64,000 nucleotides of DNA from Carnobacterium gallinarum DSM 4847 (GTDB lineage Bacteria > Bacillota > Bacilli > Lactobacillales > Carnobacteriaceae), in assembly GCF_000744375.1 (NCBI RefSeq), contig NZ_JQLU01000005.1:2465496-2529495 (forward strand), read 5' to 3'. Positions within the stretch are counted from its first letter, which is position 1. The number at the start of each line of letters is the position of its first letter. A model generated the notes under the pieces. That model saw nothing but the letters and a program-made list of their open reading frames with translations. It was not told the DNA's origin and did not search any database. Position numbers and translations under genes: made by a program. Below, in pieces: positions 1 to 7,820 of this stretch.

Positions 1-996
1 CGAATTAGAACACAAGCGAAAAATAATGATACTCAAAATCAAATATTGTCTTTATCAGAGGATTTGCAGCAAAAATATTTTGGTGAGTTTATAACGGATG
101 AGTCAGAAGAAAGTATTTTTAGCTATGGCAAGCGCTTGTTACGTAAGCAATACCGTCTAGTTACGAAGCAAATTCAGCAAAATAAATGGATTGATGTGGT
201 GGCCTTATTTGAAAGTCTGTATGTTGGGTTTAAAGGAGAGGACTATATTTTTGCGAATGAAGAGGAATTGAATTTGGATGAAGCTGTTCTATTATTATTG
301 ATTCGGCAAACATTTATTGAAAAAATAGATATTCCAAATAGGCGTTTTATTTTGATTGATGAAGTTCAAGATTATACTTCGGCGCAGATGTACTTGCTAG
401 CAGATCTATTTCCAAGAAGTCATTTTACAATGGTTGGAGATGAAAATCAGGCGATTTTTAATTCCAGTAGTACATTTGATGAAATTCTAATCAATTTAAC
501 TAGTCGAAAAAACCAAATTAAGCACTATAATTTATTGAATAGTTATCGTTCTAGTGGGGCGATTACGAAGGTTTTTAGGCAGTTGGCTACATCAAATGAA
601 AAGATGGAAATTGTGCCTATTCGACCAGATGGCAAGGAACCTCAATTTTTTGAAAGTTCAACGATTGAGACTTTTTGTGCTTTATTGGAACAAATTTCAG
701 TACAATTACAAGGTGAAAAATTAACAATAATTACTAAAACTGAGGAGGAAGCCACTTGGTTAATAACGGAAATAGATTCCCAACTATTAGAAAAGCTGAA
801 TGTGCATGTGATTCCGATTAGTTTATCAAAAGGATTAGAATTTGATCATGTTTTAGTGTACAATGCCTCTTCCGAAAATTACACTAGTCAGCGGGATCAA
901 CGGATTCTATATACCGCAGTGTCTCGAGGCATGAAGCGCTTATTTGTTAGTTATGAAGGGGCGGTTAGTAAGTTGTTTGGAAGTAGAGGGGATTGA
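1..996 (+). CDS. HelD-like superfamily 1 helicase, C-terminal part (truncated by window edge)
   Basis: The reading frame is open from base 1, so the gene starts outside the window and only the C-terminal ~330 residues are present. Visible SF1 motifs are a Walker B-type IDEVQD, a GDENQAIF motif III, NSYRSS (motif IV), SLSKGLEFDHVLV (motif V) and LYTAVSRGMKRLFV (motif VI). The spacing and wording of IDEVQD...LFPRS...GDENQAIF resemble HelD, the ATPase that removes stalled RNA polymerase from DNA, more than UvrD or PcrA. This is family knowledge applied to a fragment. The nucleotide-binding N-terminus cannot be checked. A promoter for the thiamin operon starts six bases after its stop. Confidence 0.75.
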   Translation, partial: RIRTQAKNNDTQNQILSLSEDLQQKYFGEFITDESEESIFSYGKRLLRKQYRLVTKQIQQNKWIDVVALFESLYVGFKGEDYIFANEEELNLDEAVLLLLIRQTFIEKIDIPNRRFILIDEVQDYTSAQMYLLADLFPRSHFTMVGDENQAIFNSSSTFDEILINLTSRKNQIKHYNLLNSYRSSGAITKVFRQLATSNEKMEIVPIRPDGKEPQFFESSTIETFCALLEQISVQLQGEKLTIITKTEEEATWLITEIDSQLLEKLNVHVIPISLSKGLEFDHVLVYNASSENYTSQRDQRILYTAVSRGMKRLFVSYEGAVSKLFGSRGD

Positions 997-1001
997 TATA
1001 A

Positions 1002-1031
1002 TTGACAACTCCCCTTTGGATAGTCTATGAT
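1002..1031 (+). promoter_or_regulatory. Promoter of the thiamin salvage operon
   Basis: TTGACA at 1002-1007 and TATGAT at 1026-1031, 18 bp apart, lie just upstream of the TPP riboswitch. The -35 is a perfect consensus match. Confidence 0.7.
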
Positions 1032-1057
1032 AAAAGCAGTTAAATAGAATATTTAAA

Positions 1058-1146
1058 CACTAGGGGTGTCCTTTTTAGGACTGAGATGAATGTCGCCATT
1101 CGATCCCTTTGAACCTGTAAGTTGATACTTGCGTAGGGAAGTGGCT
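1058..1146 (+). ncRNA. TPP riboswitch (THI element) aptamer
   Basis: The conserved THI-box pieces appear in order: AGGGGTGTCC, ACTGAGAT, CCCTTTGAACCTG and GCGTAGGGAAGTGG. It lies between a consensus promoter and a rho-independent terminator, upstream of four thiamin genes. The expected mechanism is premature termination when thiamin pyrophosphate binds, so tenA-thiM-thiD-thiE is made when TPP is scarce. Confidence 0.96.
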
Positions 1147-1171
1147 AACGAATGAATCCGTGTATTCGTCA

Positions 1172-1206
1172 CACTATAACTAGGCTAGTTATAGTGTTTT
1201 TTTGCG
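1172..1206 (+). terminator. Riboswitch-controlled intrinsic terminator
   Basis: CACTATAACTA and TAGTTATAGTG form an 11-bp stem around a tiny loop and are followed by a T7 run. It lies about 25 nt after the TPP aptamer and about 90 nt before tenA, as expected for an expression platform. Confidence 0.9.
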
Positions 1207-1297
1207 TTCTTATGATGAGTTAGGTGAGTTTAAAGGTCGATTTTTAAGTAGAAATCACCGTATTTAACAAAAAAATCATGATGAAAGGAATAAGCGA

Positions 1298-1996
1298 ATG
1301 ACAAGTTTTACACAAGAAATGCGGTTAAAATATGATGCTATCTGGCAACAGAGTATCCAACATCCATTTATTCAACAACTGGCAAATGGACAGTTACCAG
1401 CAGAAGCTTTTCGTTATTATTTAATCCAAGATCGTTATTATTTAGAGCATTTTGCGAAGCTTTATCAATTAATTGCAGATAAAACAACAGATCCGGAACT
1501 AAAGCAATTATTTATTGGTGAAGCAGAGGATTTTGAAAAAGGTGAGCGAGCAGTTAGAGGGAGTTTATTTAATGAATTAACAATTAGTGAGGAAGAAATT
1601 CTAAGTGTTCCAATTGCGCCAACAGCATATCATTATGTGTCCCATATGTACCGAGTATTTTATACCGAGTCCTTGACTAGCGCTATGATGGGCTTACTGC
1701 CTTGTCCATGGTTGTATTATGAAATAGGCATGGAATTAGTTAAAGTTGGTTCACCTAATGAGAGGTATCAGCGTTGGATAGAAACGTATGTTACGGAGGA
1801 TTTGAAGACACATATTGAATTTTTTTGTCAAAAAATAGATGCTTTAGCGGAGCAGGCAACAGCTTATGAACGTCAACAAATGGAGCAGGCATTTATGATT
1901 AGTAGTCAAGAAGAATTGAATTTTTGGAGCATGGCATTGACACATGAAAAATGGGCTGATTCAGATGGAAATAGGGAGGAAGAATCAAATGAATAG
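1298..1996 (+). CDS. tenA: Aminopyrimidine aminohydrolase / thiaminase II TenA
   Basis: The 232-residue length is standard for TenA. The family hydrolyses degraded thiamin pyrimidines (amino-HMP) to HMP for salvage. Cys136 in LLPCPWLYYEIG matches the catalytic cysteine. A Glu near residue 204 in the SQEELNFW segment matches the C-terminal catalytic glutamate. The start is supported by AAAGGAA upstream of the ATG. The gene is first in the TPP-riboswitch operon, and its stop overlaps the thiM start by 8 nt, suggesting translational coupling. Confidence 0.93.
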   Translation: MTSFTQEMRLKYDAIWQQSIQHPFIQQLANGQLPAEAFRYYLIQDRYYLEHFAKLYQLIADKTTDPELKQLFIGEAEDFEKGERAVRGSLFNELTISEEEILSVPIAPTAYHYVSHMYRVFYTESLTSAMMGLLPCPWLYYEIGMELVKVGSPNERYQRWIETYVTEDLKTHIEFFCQKIDALAEQATAYERQQMEQAFMISSQEELNFWSMALTHEKWADSDGNREEESNE

Positions 1997-2801
1997 TGAA
2001 TTAGTAGAGAAAGTAAGAAGACAAAACCCTCTAGTGCATAATATTACAAATATTGTTGTTGCCAATGATTCGGCTAATGGGTTATTAGCAATTGGGGCAT
2101 CGCCATTTATGTCAAATTCATTTGATGAAATGGGAGATGTTACCCAATTAGCAGATGCAATTGTATTAAATATTGGTACGTTGGATGCAAGCCAAATTAC
2201 AACAATGAAGGAAGTTGGACGAATTGGCAATCAATTAAATAAACCGATTGTTTTTGATCCTGTTGGGGCAGGTGCTACGGCATATCGTAAGCAAGTGACA
2301 GAGGAATTATTAAATGAGGTCAAATTTGCTTTAATCAAAGGCAACGCGGGTGAAATTGCTGCAATTGCCAATGCAGATTGGGAAGCGAAAGGCGTTGATG
2401 CGGGTAACGGCACAGGAGATATTGCTGAGATTGCCAAACAAGTTGCTAAGCGCTATCAGTGTTTAGTTGGTGTTAGCGGTGCGGAAGATATTATTACCGA
2501 CGGAGTTCAAGTGATTCGCGTAAGAAACGGCACCGATTATTTTCCAAAAATGACTGGTTCGGGTTGTTTATTGTCTTGTATATGTGGAGCATTTTTAGGA
2601 GTAGTGGATTCAGTTACTGACCTAACAGCAGTGGCGACGGCATTTACAATGTATGGGTTAGCTGGCGAATTGGCAGCGGATAAATTGCCTGAATGTTTAG
2701 TGGGCAGTTTTAGAATGAATTTGCTAGATGAATTATCGGTTATGACGGGTGAAAAACTATTTGAGAAAGGTCGAATTTACTATGACATTAGCGAAAATTA
2801 A
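1989..2801 (+). CDS. thiM: Hydroxyethylthiazole kinase ThiM
   Basis: This ribokinase-like enzyme phosphorylates the thiazole alcohol for thiamin salvage. The start is placed at 1989, because AGGGAGGAAG lies just upstream and the product then begins MNSELVEKVRRQNPLVHNITN, a typical ThiM N-terminus. The frame stays open further upstream into tenA, but without a ribosome site. The length is 270 residues. The C-terminal MTGSGCLLSCICGAF holds the anion-hole/active-site cysteine region of the family. It overlaps tenA at its start and thiD at its end. Confidence 0.94.
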   Translation: MNSELVEKVRRQNPLVHNITNIVVANDSANGLLAIGASPFMSNSFDEMGDVTQLADAIVLNIGTLDASQITTMKEVGRIGNQLNKPIVFDPVGAGATAYRKQVTEELLNEVKFALIKGNAGEIAAIANADWEAKGVDAGNGTGDIAEIAKQVAKRYQCLVGVSGAEDIITDGVQVIRVRNGTDYFPKMTGSGCLLSCICGAFLGVVDSVTDLTAVATAFTMYGLAGELAADKLPECLVGSFRMNLLDELSVMTGEKLFEKGRIYYDISEN

Positions 2802-3612
2802 GCAAGTCCAAGCCTTAACAATTGCTGGTTTTGATAGTGGTGGTGGTGCAGGATTGCAAGCAGATTTAAAAACCTTTCAAGAATGTAAAGTTTTTGGGAC
2901 ATCTGTTTTGACCGCCTTGCCGATTCAAAATACACGTGGTGTAAAAAAAGTCTATGATATTCCATTAGCAGCGATTCAAGATCAATTGGAAGTTGTTGCG
3001 GAAGATTTTAAAATTTCAGCTTATAAGATGGGAATGTTATTTACAACTGAGATTATCCAGTTAATTGCGGCATTTATTCAAGGACAAGATTTTGGTTATT
3101 TGGTAGTGGATCCAGTGATGATTGCGAAAAGTGGGCAAAAGTTATTGTTAGATAGTGCCATTACTAGTTTAATCAAGGATATTCTACCATTGGCAACGGT
3201 GATTACGCCTAATCTTCCTGAAGCAGAAGTTATTTTACAAAGGAAAATTGAAGGTTCAATTGAGATGGAGCAAGCAGCTTATGAGTTGCAACGTTTAGGT
3301 GCGAAAAATGTGGTCATTAAAGGTGGACATAGTCAGGATTTTGAGGTCTCTGCGGATGTTTTGTTACTTGACGATGGCACGATTCATTGGTTTAGTAGTC
3401 CAAGGATCGATACGGAAAATACTCATGGAACAGGGTGTACATTTTCAGCATGTATTACGGCAGAATTAGCTAAGGGCGCTAGTGTCAAAGAGGCTGTTGA
3501 AATTGCAAAGGCTTTTATTGAAGCAGCATTGAGTTATCCAATTGATGTTGGTCATGGACATGGTCCAACAAATCATTGGGCGTACAACGAAAGGAATGGA
3601 TTGGATGGTTAA
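2782..3612 (+). CDS. thiD: Hydroxymethylpyrimidine (phosphate) kinase ThiD
   Basis: It phosphorylates HMP to HMP-PP in thiamin synthesis and salvage. The N-terminal AGFDSGGGAGLQADLKTF matches the family's AGSDSSGGAGIQADLKTF, and NTHGTGCTFSACI near residue 213 is the phosphate-binding/catalytic loop. The ATG at 2782 gives a 276-residue product of normal length, and an AT-rich in-frame extension further upstream is ignored. The start lies inside the thiM end (20-nt overlap). The TenA-ThiM-ThiD-ThiE set can rebuild thiamin monophosphate from salvaged halves. No thiC or thiG is present here. Confidence 0.94.
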   Translation: MTLAKIKQVQALTIAGFDSGGGAGLQADLKTFQECKVFGTSVLTALPIQNTRGVKKVYDIPLAAIQDQLEVVAEDFKISAYKMGMLFTTEIIQLIAAFIQGQDFGYLVVDPVMIAKSGQKLLLDSAITSLIKDILPLATVITPNLPEAEVILQRKIEGSIEMEQAAYELQRLGAKNVVIKGGHSQDFEVSADVLLLDDGTIHWFSSPRIDTENTHGTGCTFSACITAELAKGASVKEAVEIAKAFIEAALSYPIDVGHGHGPTNHWAYNERNGLDG

Positions 3613-4255
3613 TCAATCAAAAGAGATGATGGGAAAAATGTTAACTGTTTATTTTATAGCGGGGACTCAAGATATTGTCGAAGGCACATTGCCTGAGTGC
3701 TTAGAACAAGCTTTAGAAGCTGGAATTACGTGCTTTCAGTATCGAGAAAAAGGACGTGGCAGTTTAGCAACATATGAAGAAAGGAAAGCAATGGCCTTAA
3801 TTTGCCAAAAGTTATGTCAAGATTATCAGGTTCCATTGATTATTAATGATGACTTGAAGTTGGCTTTAGAGATTGGTGCTGATGGAATTCATGTGGGGCA
3901 AAATGATGTCAGGATTCAAGAAATTATTAAGTTAAGTGAACCAACCATGTTAATCGGCTTATCTTGTCATAGTGAAAATGAAGTAAGTGCTGCCAATCAA
4001 TTGTTAGAAGTGGATTATTATGGCATTGGACCTGTGTATCAAACAACTTCAAAGGTAGATGCCGAACCTGCGATTGGTGTTAGTAAGTTGGGAGAACTGA
4101 CGAGGATTGCAGAAAAACCAGTAGTAGCAATTGGTGGGATTCAGTTGGGGAATGCTAAAGAAATTGATTCTCCTGTTGGGGTTGCAGTGATATCGGCTAT
4201 TACTCAAGCAGAGAATATTTTGGAAGTGGTTGAAAAATTGGTGATGCGTAGTTGA
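3605..4255 (+). CDS. thiE: Thiamin-phosphate synthase ThiE
   Basis: This TIM-barrel enzyme joins HMP-PP and thiazole phosphate to thiamin monophosphate. Visible signatures are FQYREKG (residues ~40-46), INDDLKLALEIGADGIHVGQND, GPVYQTTSKVDAEPAIG and the late AIGGI phosphate loop. The start at 3605 is preferred because GAAAGGA lies about 11 nt upstream and it gives 216 residues. ATGs at 3626 and 3638 are alternatives. It is the last gene of the operon and is followed by a terminator. Confidence 0.93.
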   Translation: MVNQSKEMMGKMLTVYFIAGTQDIVEGTLPECLEQALEAGITCFQYREKGRGSLATYEERKAMALICQKLCQDYQVPLIINDDLKLALEIGADGIHVGQNDVRIQEIIKLSEPTMLIGLSCHSENEVSAANQLLEVDYYGIGPVYQTTSKVDAEPAIGVSKLGELTRIAEKPVVAIGGIQLGNAKEIDSPVGVAVISAITQAENILEVVEKLVMRS

Positions 4256-4289
4256 TATAAGTATAAAAATATAGAAAATTTATTGGATA

Positions 4290-4340
4290 GGGCATGATTG
4301 ATATATATGAATTTCATATTATCAATCGCCTCTTTTTTTT
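4290..4340 (+). terminator. Terminator of the thiamin operon
   Basis: A long AT-rich stem (GGC plus GATTGATA pairing with TATCAATC plus GCC) is followed by T8, 35 nt after the thiE stop. Confidence 0.8.
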
Positions 4341-4433
4341 CATAGAAAATAAGAATTAATAATATATGTATATCTTTAAAATGTATTATTTAAATATGGT
4401 TAAGCATATTTGTTATTAATTAAAAACAAACTA

Positions 4434-4462
4434 TGTATTATTTTTGGGTTTATTGATATAAT
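4434..4462 (+). promoter_or_regulatory. Likely promoter of the dam/DGQHR cassette (extended -10)
   Basis: TGATATAAT at 4454-4462 is an extended -10. The -35 candidate at 4434 is weak. The rest of 4341-4547 is extremely AT-rich and holds no gene I can support. Confidence 0.4.
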
Positions 4463-4547
4463 ATAACATATAATCTTTTTTATTATATAGGAAATGTTAA
4501 TGGATAGATTTAAGTTATACTTTATAAAAATTTGAAGGAGAAAAATA

Positions 4548-5384
4548 ATGAATAAACAAAAAAATACAGTGAAACCCTTTTTGAGATGGGCTGGTGGGAA
4601 AAGCTGGTTGATAAAATATTTAAATAATATAATTGGAGATTTACAATTTGAAAATTATCATGAATGTTTCCTTGGTGGTGCTTCATTATTTCTTGCAATT
4701 GCTCCTCAAAAAAAAATTTTTTTATATGATTTAAACGAAGAGTTAATTAACACATATGAAATGATAAAAAAAAATCCCGAAAAAATTATTAATGAGTTGA
4801 AAATATATGAAAATAATGAAGAATTTTATTATAGTATGCGAGAAAATGAAGAGAAAAATAAATTTTTAAGAGCATCTAGATTTATTTATTTAAATAAAAC
4901 ATCGTTTAATGGAATATACAGAGTTAATAATGCAGGTAAATATAATGTTCCATATGGATTTAGAGATACTTATAATATTGAAGAAAAAAATTTATATGAA
5001 ATAAGTTTGAGACTACAAAATGCTACTTTAATTAGTGGAGATTTTTCAATATCAAAAAAAGAAATTAAAAAAAATGATTTAGTAATACTTGATCCACCTT
5101 ATACAGTTTCACATAATGAAAATGGTTTTATTAGGTATAATCAAAAGTTGTTTTCAATTAATGATCAATATAGATTAAATGATTTTATAAACTATATTAA
5201 ATCTGTTGGTGCATATTATATATTGACGAATGCAGCACATGAAAAAATAATTGAAATTTTTGATAAAGAAGAAGATGAAAGATATGAACTATCTAGAGCA
5301 AGTTTAATTGGTGGGAAAAATGCTAGTCGTGGAAAAGTAAAAGAATTTGTATTTACTAATATAAGAAAAGGGGAATTTAAATGA
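4548..5384 (+). CDS. Dam-family DNA adenine methyltransferase (D12 class)
   Basis: The 278-residue protein has the Dam-type order. FLRWAGGKSWL near residue 12 is the AdoMet-binding motif I. YLNKTSFNGIYRVN (~125-138) is the family's conserved central segment. DPPY near residue 182 is the catalytic motif of N6-adenine methylases. The family usually methylates short sites such as GATC, but the target here is unknown. An AAGGAG site precedes the ATG. It overlaps the next gene by 4 nt (ATGA), so the two work as a unit. Base composition is far more AT-rich than the thiamin and pucR genes on either side, which suggests acquisition. Confidence 0.88.
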   Translation: MNKQKNTVKPFLRWAGGKSWLIKYLNNIIGDLQFENYHECFLGGASLFLAIAPQKKIFLYDLNEELINTYEMIKKNPEKIINELKIYENNEEFYYSMRENEEKNKFLRASRFIYLNKTSFNGIYRVNNAGKYNVPYGFRDTYNIEEKNLYEISLRLQNATLISGDFSISKKEIKKNDLVILDPPYTVSHNENGFIRYNQKLFSINDQYRLNDFINYIKSVGAYYILTNAAHEKIIEIFDKEEDERYELSRASLIGGKNASRGKVKEFVFTNIRKGEFK

Positions 5385-7633
5385 CTAAGGAATTTGAAAA
5401 TATTTTAATTGGAAAAAAATTGGAATCAGAAAAAAGATCTCGTACTCAAGAATATAATTTTTTAAAGATAGAACATAAGAAAATAAATGAATATTTAGAG
5501 AATAACTGGGAGTTAGAGAAAGTTTTAAAAATAACCACTAAAATAAAAAAATTGAAATCATATAACGAATTATTTATTAATAAGTCGTGGAAGTTATTTT
5601 TTAACTTAGGCTTTGAACAGATGAATGGTAGACAAGTTCTAGTTGGTGATGTCACAATAGATATTATTGCAGCAGATGATGAAACAGTTTTATTTGTTTT
5701 TTGTGAATCTTCTAAGGAAGCTCAAAAGAGGCAAAGTTTATTAACAAGTTTGGTGAAAATAATTGAAAATAAATTAAACTTAATAAATTATGCACGGGAA
5801 CAATTTCCGGGAACTAAAAAAAAGTATTCATATATATTTATGACGAATAATTATATATTACCAGATCAAGATTTAGTTTTTATGAAACAAAAAAATATTA
5901 TTTATTTTAATGAAGAAAGTATAAAATATTACGAAGAATTATCAGGACATTTAGGTCGTGCAGCTAGATTTCAATTATTGGGATATTTATTTACAGGACA
6001 AAAGATACCTGGAATGGATAATAGAATACCTGCAATAGAAGGGAAGATGGGAGGGCATAAATACTATTCATTTTCAATAGAGCCAGAAAAATTATTAAAA
6101 ATAGGATATGTTTTGCATAGAAATAATGCAAATAAGCAAATGATGCCAACATATCAAAGAATTATAAAAAAAAGTAGATTAAATTCAATTCAAGATTTTG
6201 TAGATGAGGGTGGTTTTTTTCCGAATTCTTTAATTATAAATATTGAAAAGGAAGATTTGAATTTTGATCGTTCGGATAAACAAGTATTGGATGCAATCTC
6301 AAGAATAGGTGTTCTGCATCTTCCACAGTCGTATAGATCTGCCTACATTATAGATGGTCAACATAGATTATACGGTTACGCTAATTCTGAATATGCCAGC
6401 AAAAATTCAATACCTGTAGTAGCCTTTGTAAATCTTGATAGAAAAGAACAAATAAAATTATTTATGGATATTAATGAAAATCAAAAGGCTGTTTCAAAAA
6501 ATTTAAGGACAACTTTAAATGCGGATTTACTTTGGGAATCTGAAAATTTTTTTGAAAGGAAAACAGCATTAAAATCACAAATTTCACAAAGTTTAGGTGA
6601 GGATCTAGATTCACCATTATATCAAAGAATTATAGTAGGCGAAAATCCTAAAACTGATTATTGTAGTATTACGTTAGAATCAGTAAAAAAAGCTTTAGAT
6701 GATAGTGATTTTTTAGAAAAATATGATAAAAAAAGTAATAAATTACTTGAAATAGGAACATTAGATATAGGAAATAATGATGAAACAAGTCTTATTCTTT
6801 TACGATTTTTAAAAGAATATTTTATATATATTGAAAAAGGGTTGGAGAGTGAATGGAAAGAATCAAATAAGACGAATTCATTTATTGTTATAAATTCTGG
6901 AATATATAGTCTTATTAGAATATTAAATGATATTGTTAATTATCTTGTTAAGAGAGAAAATTTTGATTTTAAAGAGATGAATAAAGAGGAAGTGAAAAAT
7001 GAAATATCTCCCTATTTAGATAGTATTATAGAGTTTTATAAGTCAACATCTAAAGACGAATTGATACTAATAAAAAAAAGTTATGGTGCTGGTGGAAGGA
7101 TAAAATACTGGAGAACATTACAAAGAGCAATTAATAAAAATTATCCTGAATTTTGTCCGGAAGGTATGAAGGAGTATTGGCAAAATAACGATATGCGATT
7201 TAATAATGATTCATATGATATGATTAGGGATATTGAAACTTATATAAATAAAGATTTTAAAGAGAAGTTAATTAATTATTATGGCGATGATTGGTTTAAA
7301 TCCGGATTACCAAGAAAAGTATATGATGAAGCAATGCAATTAGCAGCAAGTAAAAATTATGATAAGCTGAAAGAAGATGAAGTATCACCTTGGACTTGTT
7401 TAAATACTATTCATTATAGAGAAATAGCAGTAAAAAAAGAAAACTGGCTACACATTTTTTCTAATGCTTATACAATGCCTGGAGAAGAAAAAATTTCAGG
7501 TGGTAAAGATGCTAAAACTAAGTGGATTGAAAAATTTTCTAGAATAAGAAATGAAAATCATCACACATATAGTATTACAGAGAAAGAATTTGAATTTTTA
7601 GAAAAAATAAGAACTTGGTTAATTAGAGTTTAG
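5381..7633 (+). CDS. Large DGQHR-domain protein with N-terminal nuclease-like and C-terminal HEPN-like regions
   Basis: This is a 750-residue protein translationally coupled to the Dam-family methylase. IDGQHRLYGY near residue 325, followed by VAFVNLDRKEQIKLFMDINENQK, is the DGQHR signature shared with DndB-type (ParB/Srx-related) proteins. Residues 87-112 (GDVTIDIIAADDETVLFVFCESSK) look like a PD-(D/E)xK-type core with ESS in place of ExK. The last ~35 residues contain RIRNENHHTYS, similar to the RxxxxH signature of HEPN RNases fused to Swt1-like proteins. Only the DGQHR assignment is firm. The nuclease and HEPN readings are inference. With the methylase it may form a restriction-like or abortive defence pair. 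It is strongly AT-rich like its partner. Confidence 0.65.
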   Translation: MTKEFENILIGKKLESEKRSRTQEYNFLKIEHKKINEYLENNWELEKVLKITTKIKKLKSYNELFINKSWKLFFNLGFEQMNGRQVLVGDVTIDIIAADDETVLFVFCESSKEAQKRQSLLTSLVKIIENKLNLINYAREQFPGTKKKYSYIFMTNNYILPDQDLVFMKQKNIIYFNEESIKYYEELSGHLGRAARFQLLGYLFTGQKIPGMDNRIPAIEGKMGGHKYYSFSIEPEKLLKIGYVLHRNNANKQMMPTYQRIIKKSRLNSIQDFVDEGGFFPNSLIINIEKEDLNFDRSDKQVLDAISRIGVLHLPQSYRSAYIIDGQHRLYGYANSEYASKNSIPVVAFVNLDRKEQIKLFMDINENQKAVSKNLRTTLNADLLWESENFFERKTALKSQISQSLGEDLDSPLYQRIIVGENPKTDYCSITLESVKKALDDSDFLEKYDKKSNKLLEIGTLDIGNNDETSLILLRFLKEYFIYIEKGLESEWKESNKTNSFIVINSGIYSLIRILNDIVNYLVKRENFDFKEMNKEEVKNEISPYLDSIIEFYKSTSKDELILIKKSYGAGGRIKYWRTLQRAINKNYPEFCPEGMKEYWQNNDMRFNNDSYDMIRDIETYINKDFKEKLINYYGDDWFKSGLPRKVYDEAMQLAASKNYDKLKEDEVSPWTCLNTIHYREIAVKKENWLHIFSNAYTMPGEEKISGGKDAKTKWIEKFSRIRNENHHTYSITEKEFEFLEKIRTWLIRV

Positions 7634-7653
7634 AATATATATAATAAAAGGGT

Positions 7654-7689
7654 ACTAACTAGTTAATAAAAATTAGTTAGTATTTTTTT
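7654..7689 (+). terminator. Terminator of the dam/DGQHR cassette
   Basis: ACTAACTA and TAGTTAGT form a stem followed by a T7 run, about 20 nt after the stop at 7633. Confidence 0.8.
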
Positions 7690-7820
7690 GAAATTTATTG
7701 AATAAAGATATAAATTACTCTTACTTACATGTTACTAAAAAATCTACTTATAGGTTTATATTCTATTTATTCATAAAAGGCTTCTAAAAATTAAAAGTTT
7801 GTTTCATTTTATGAAAATCA

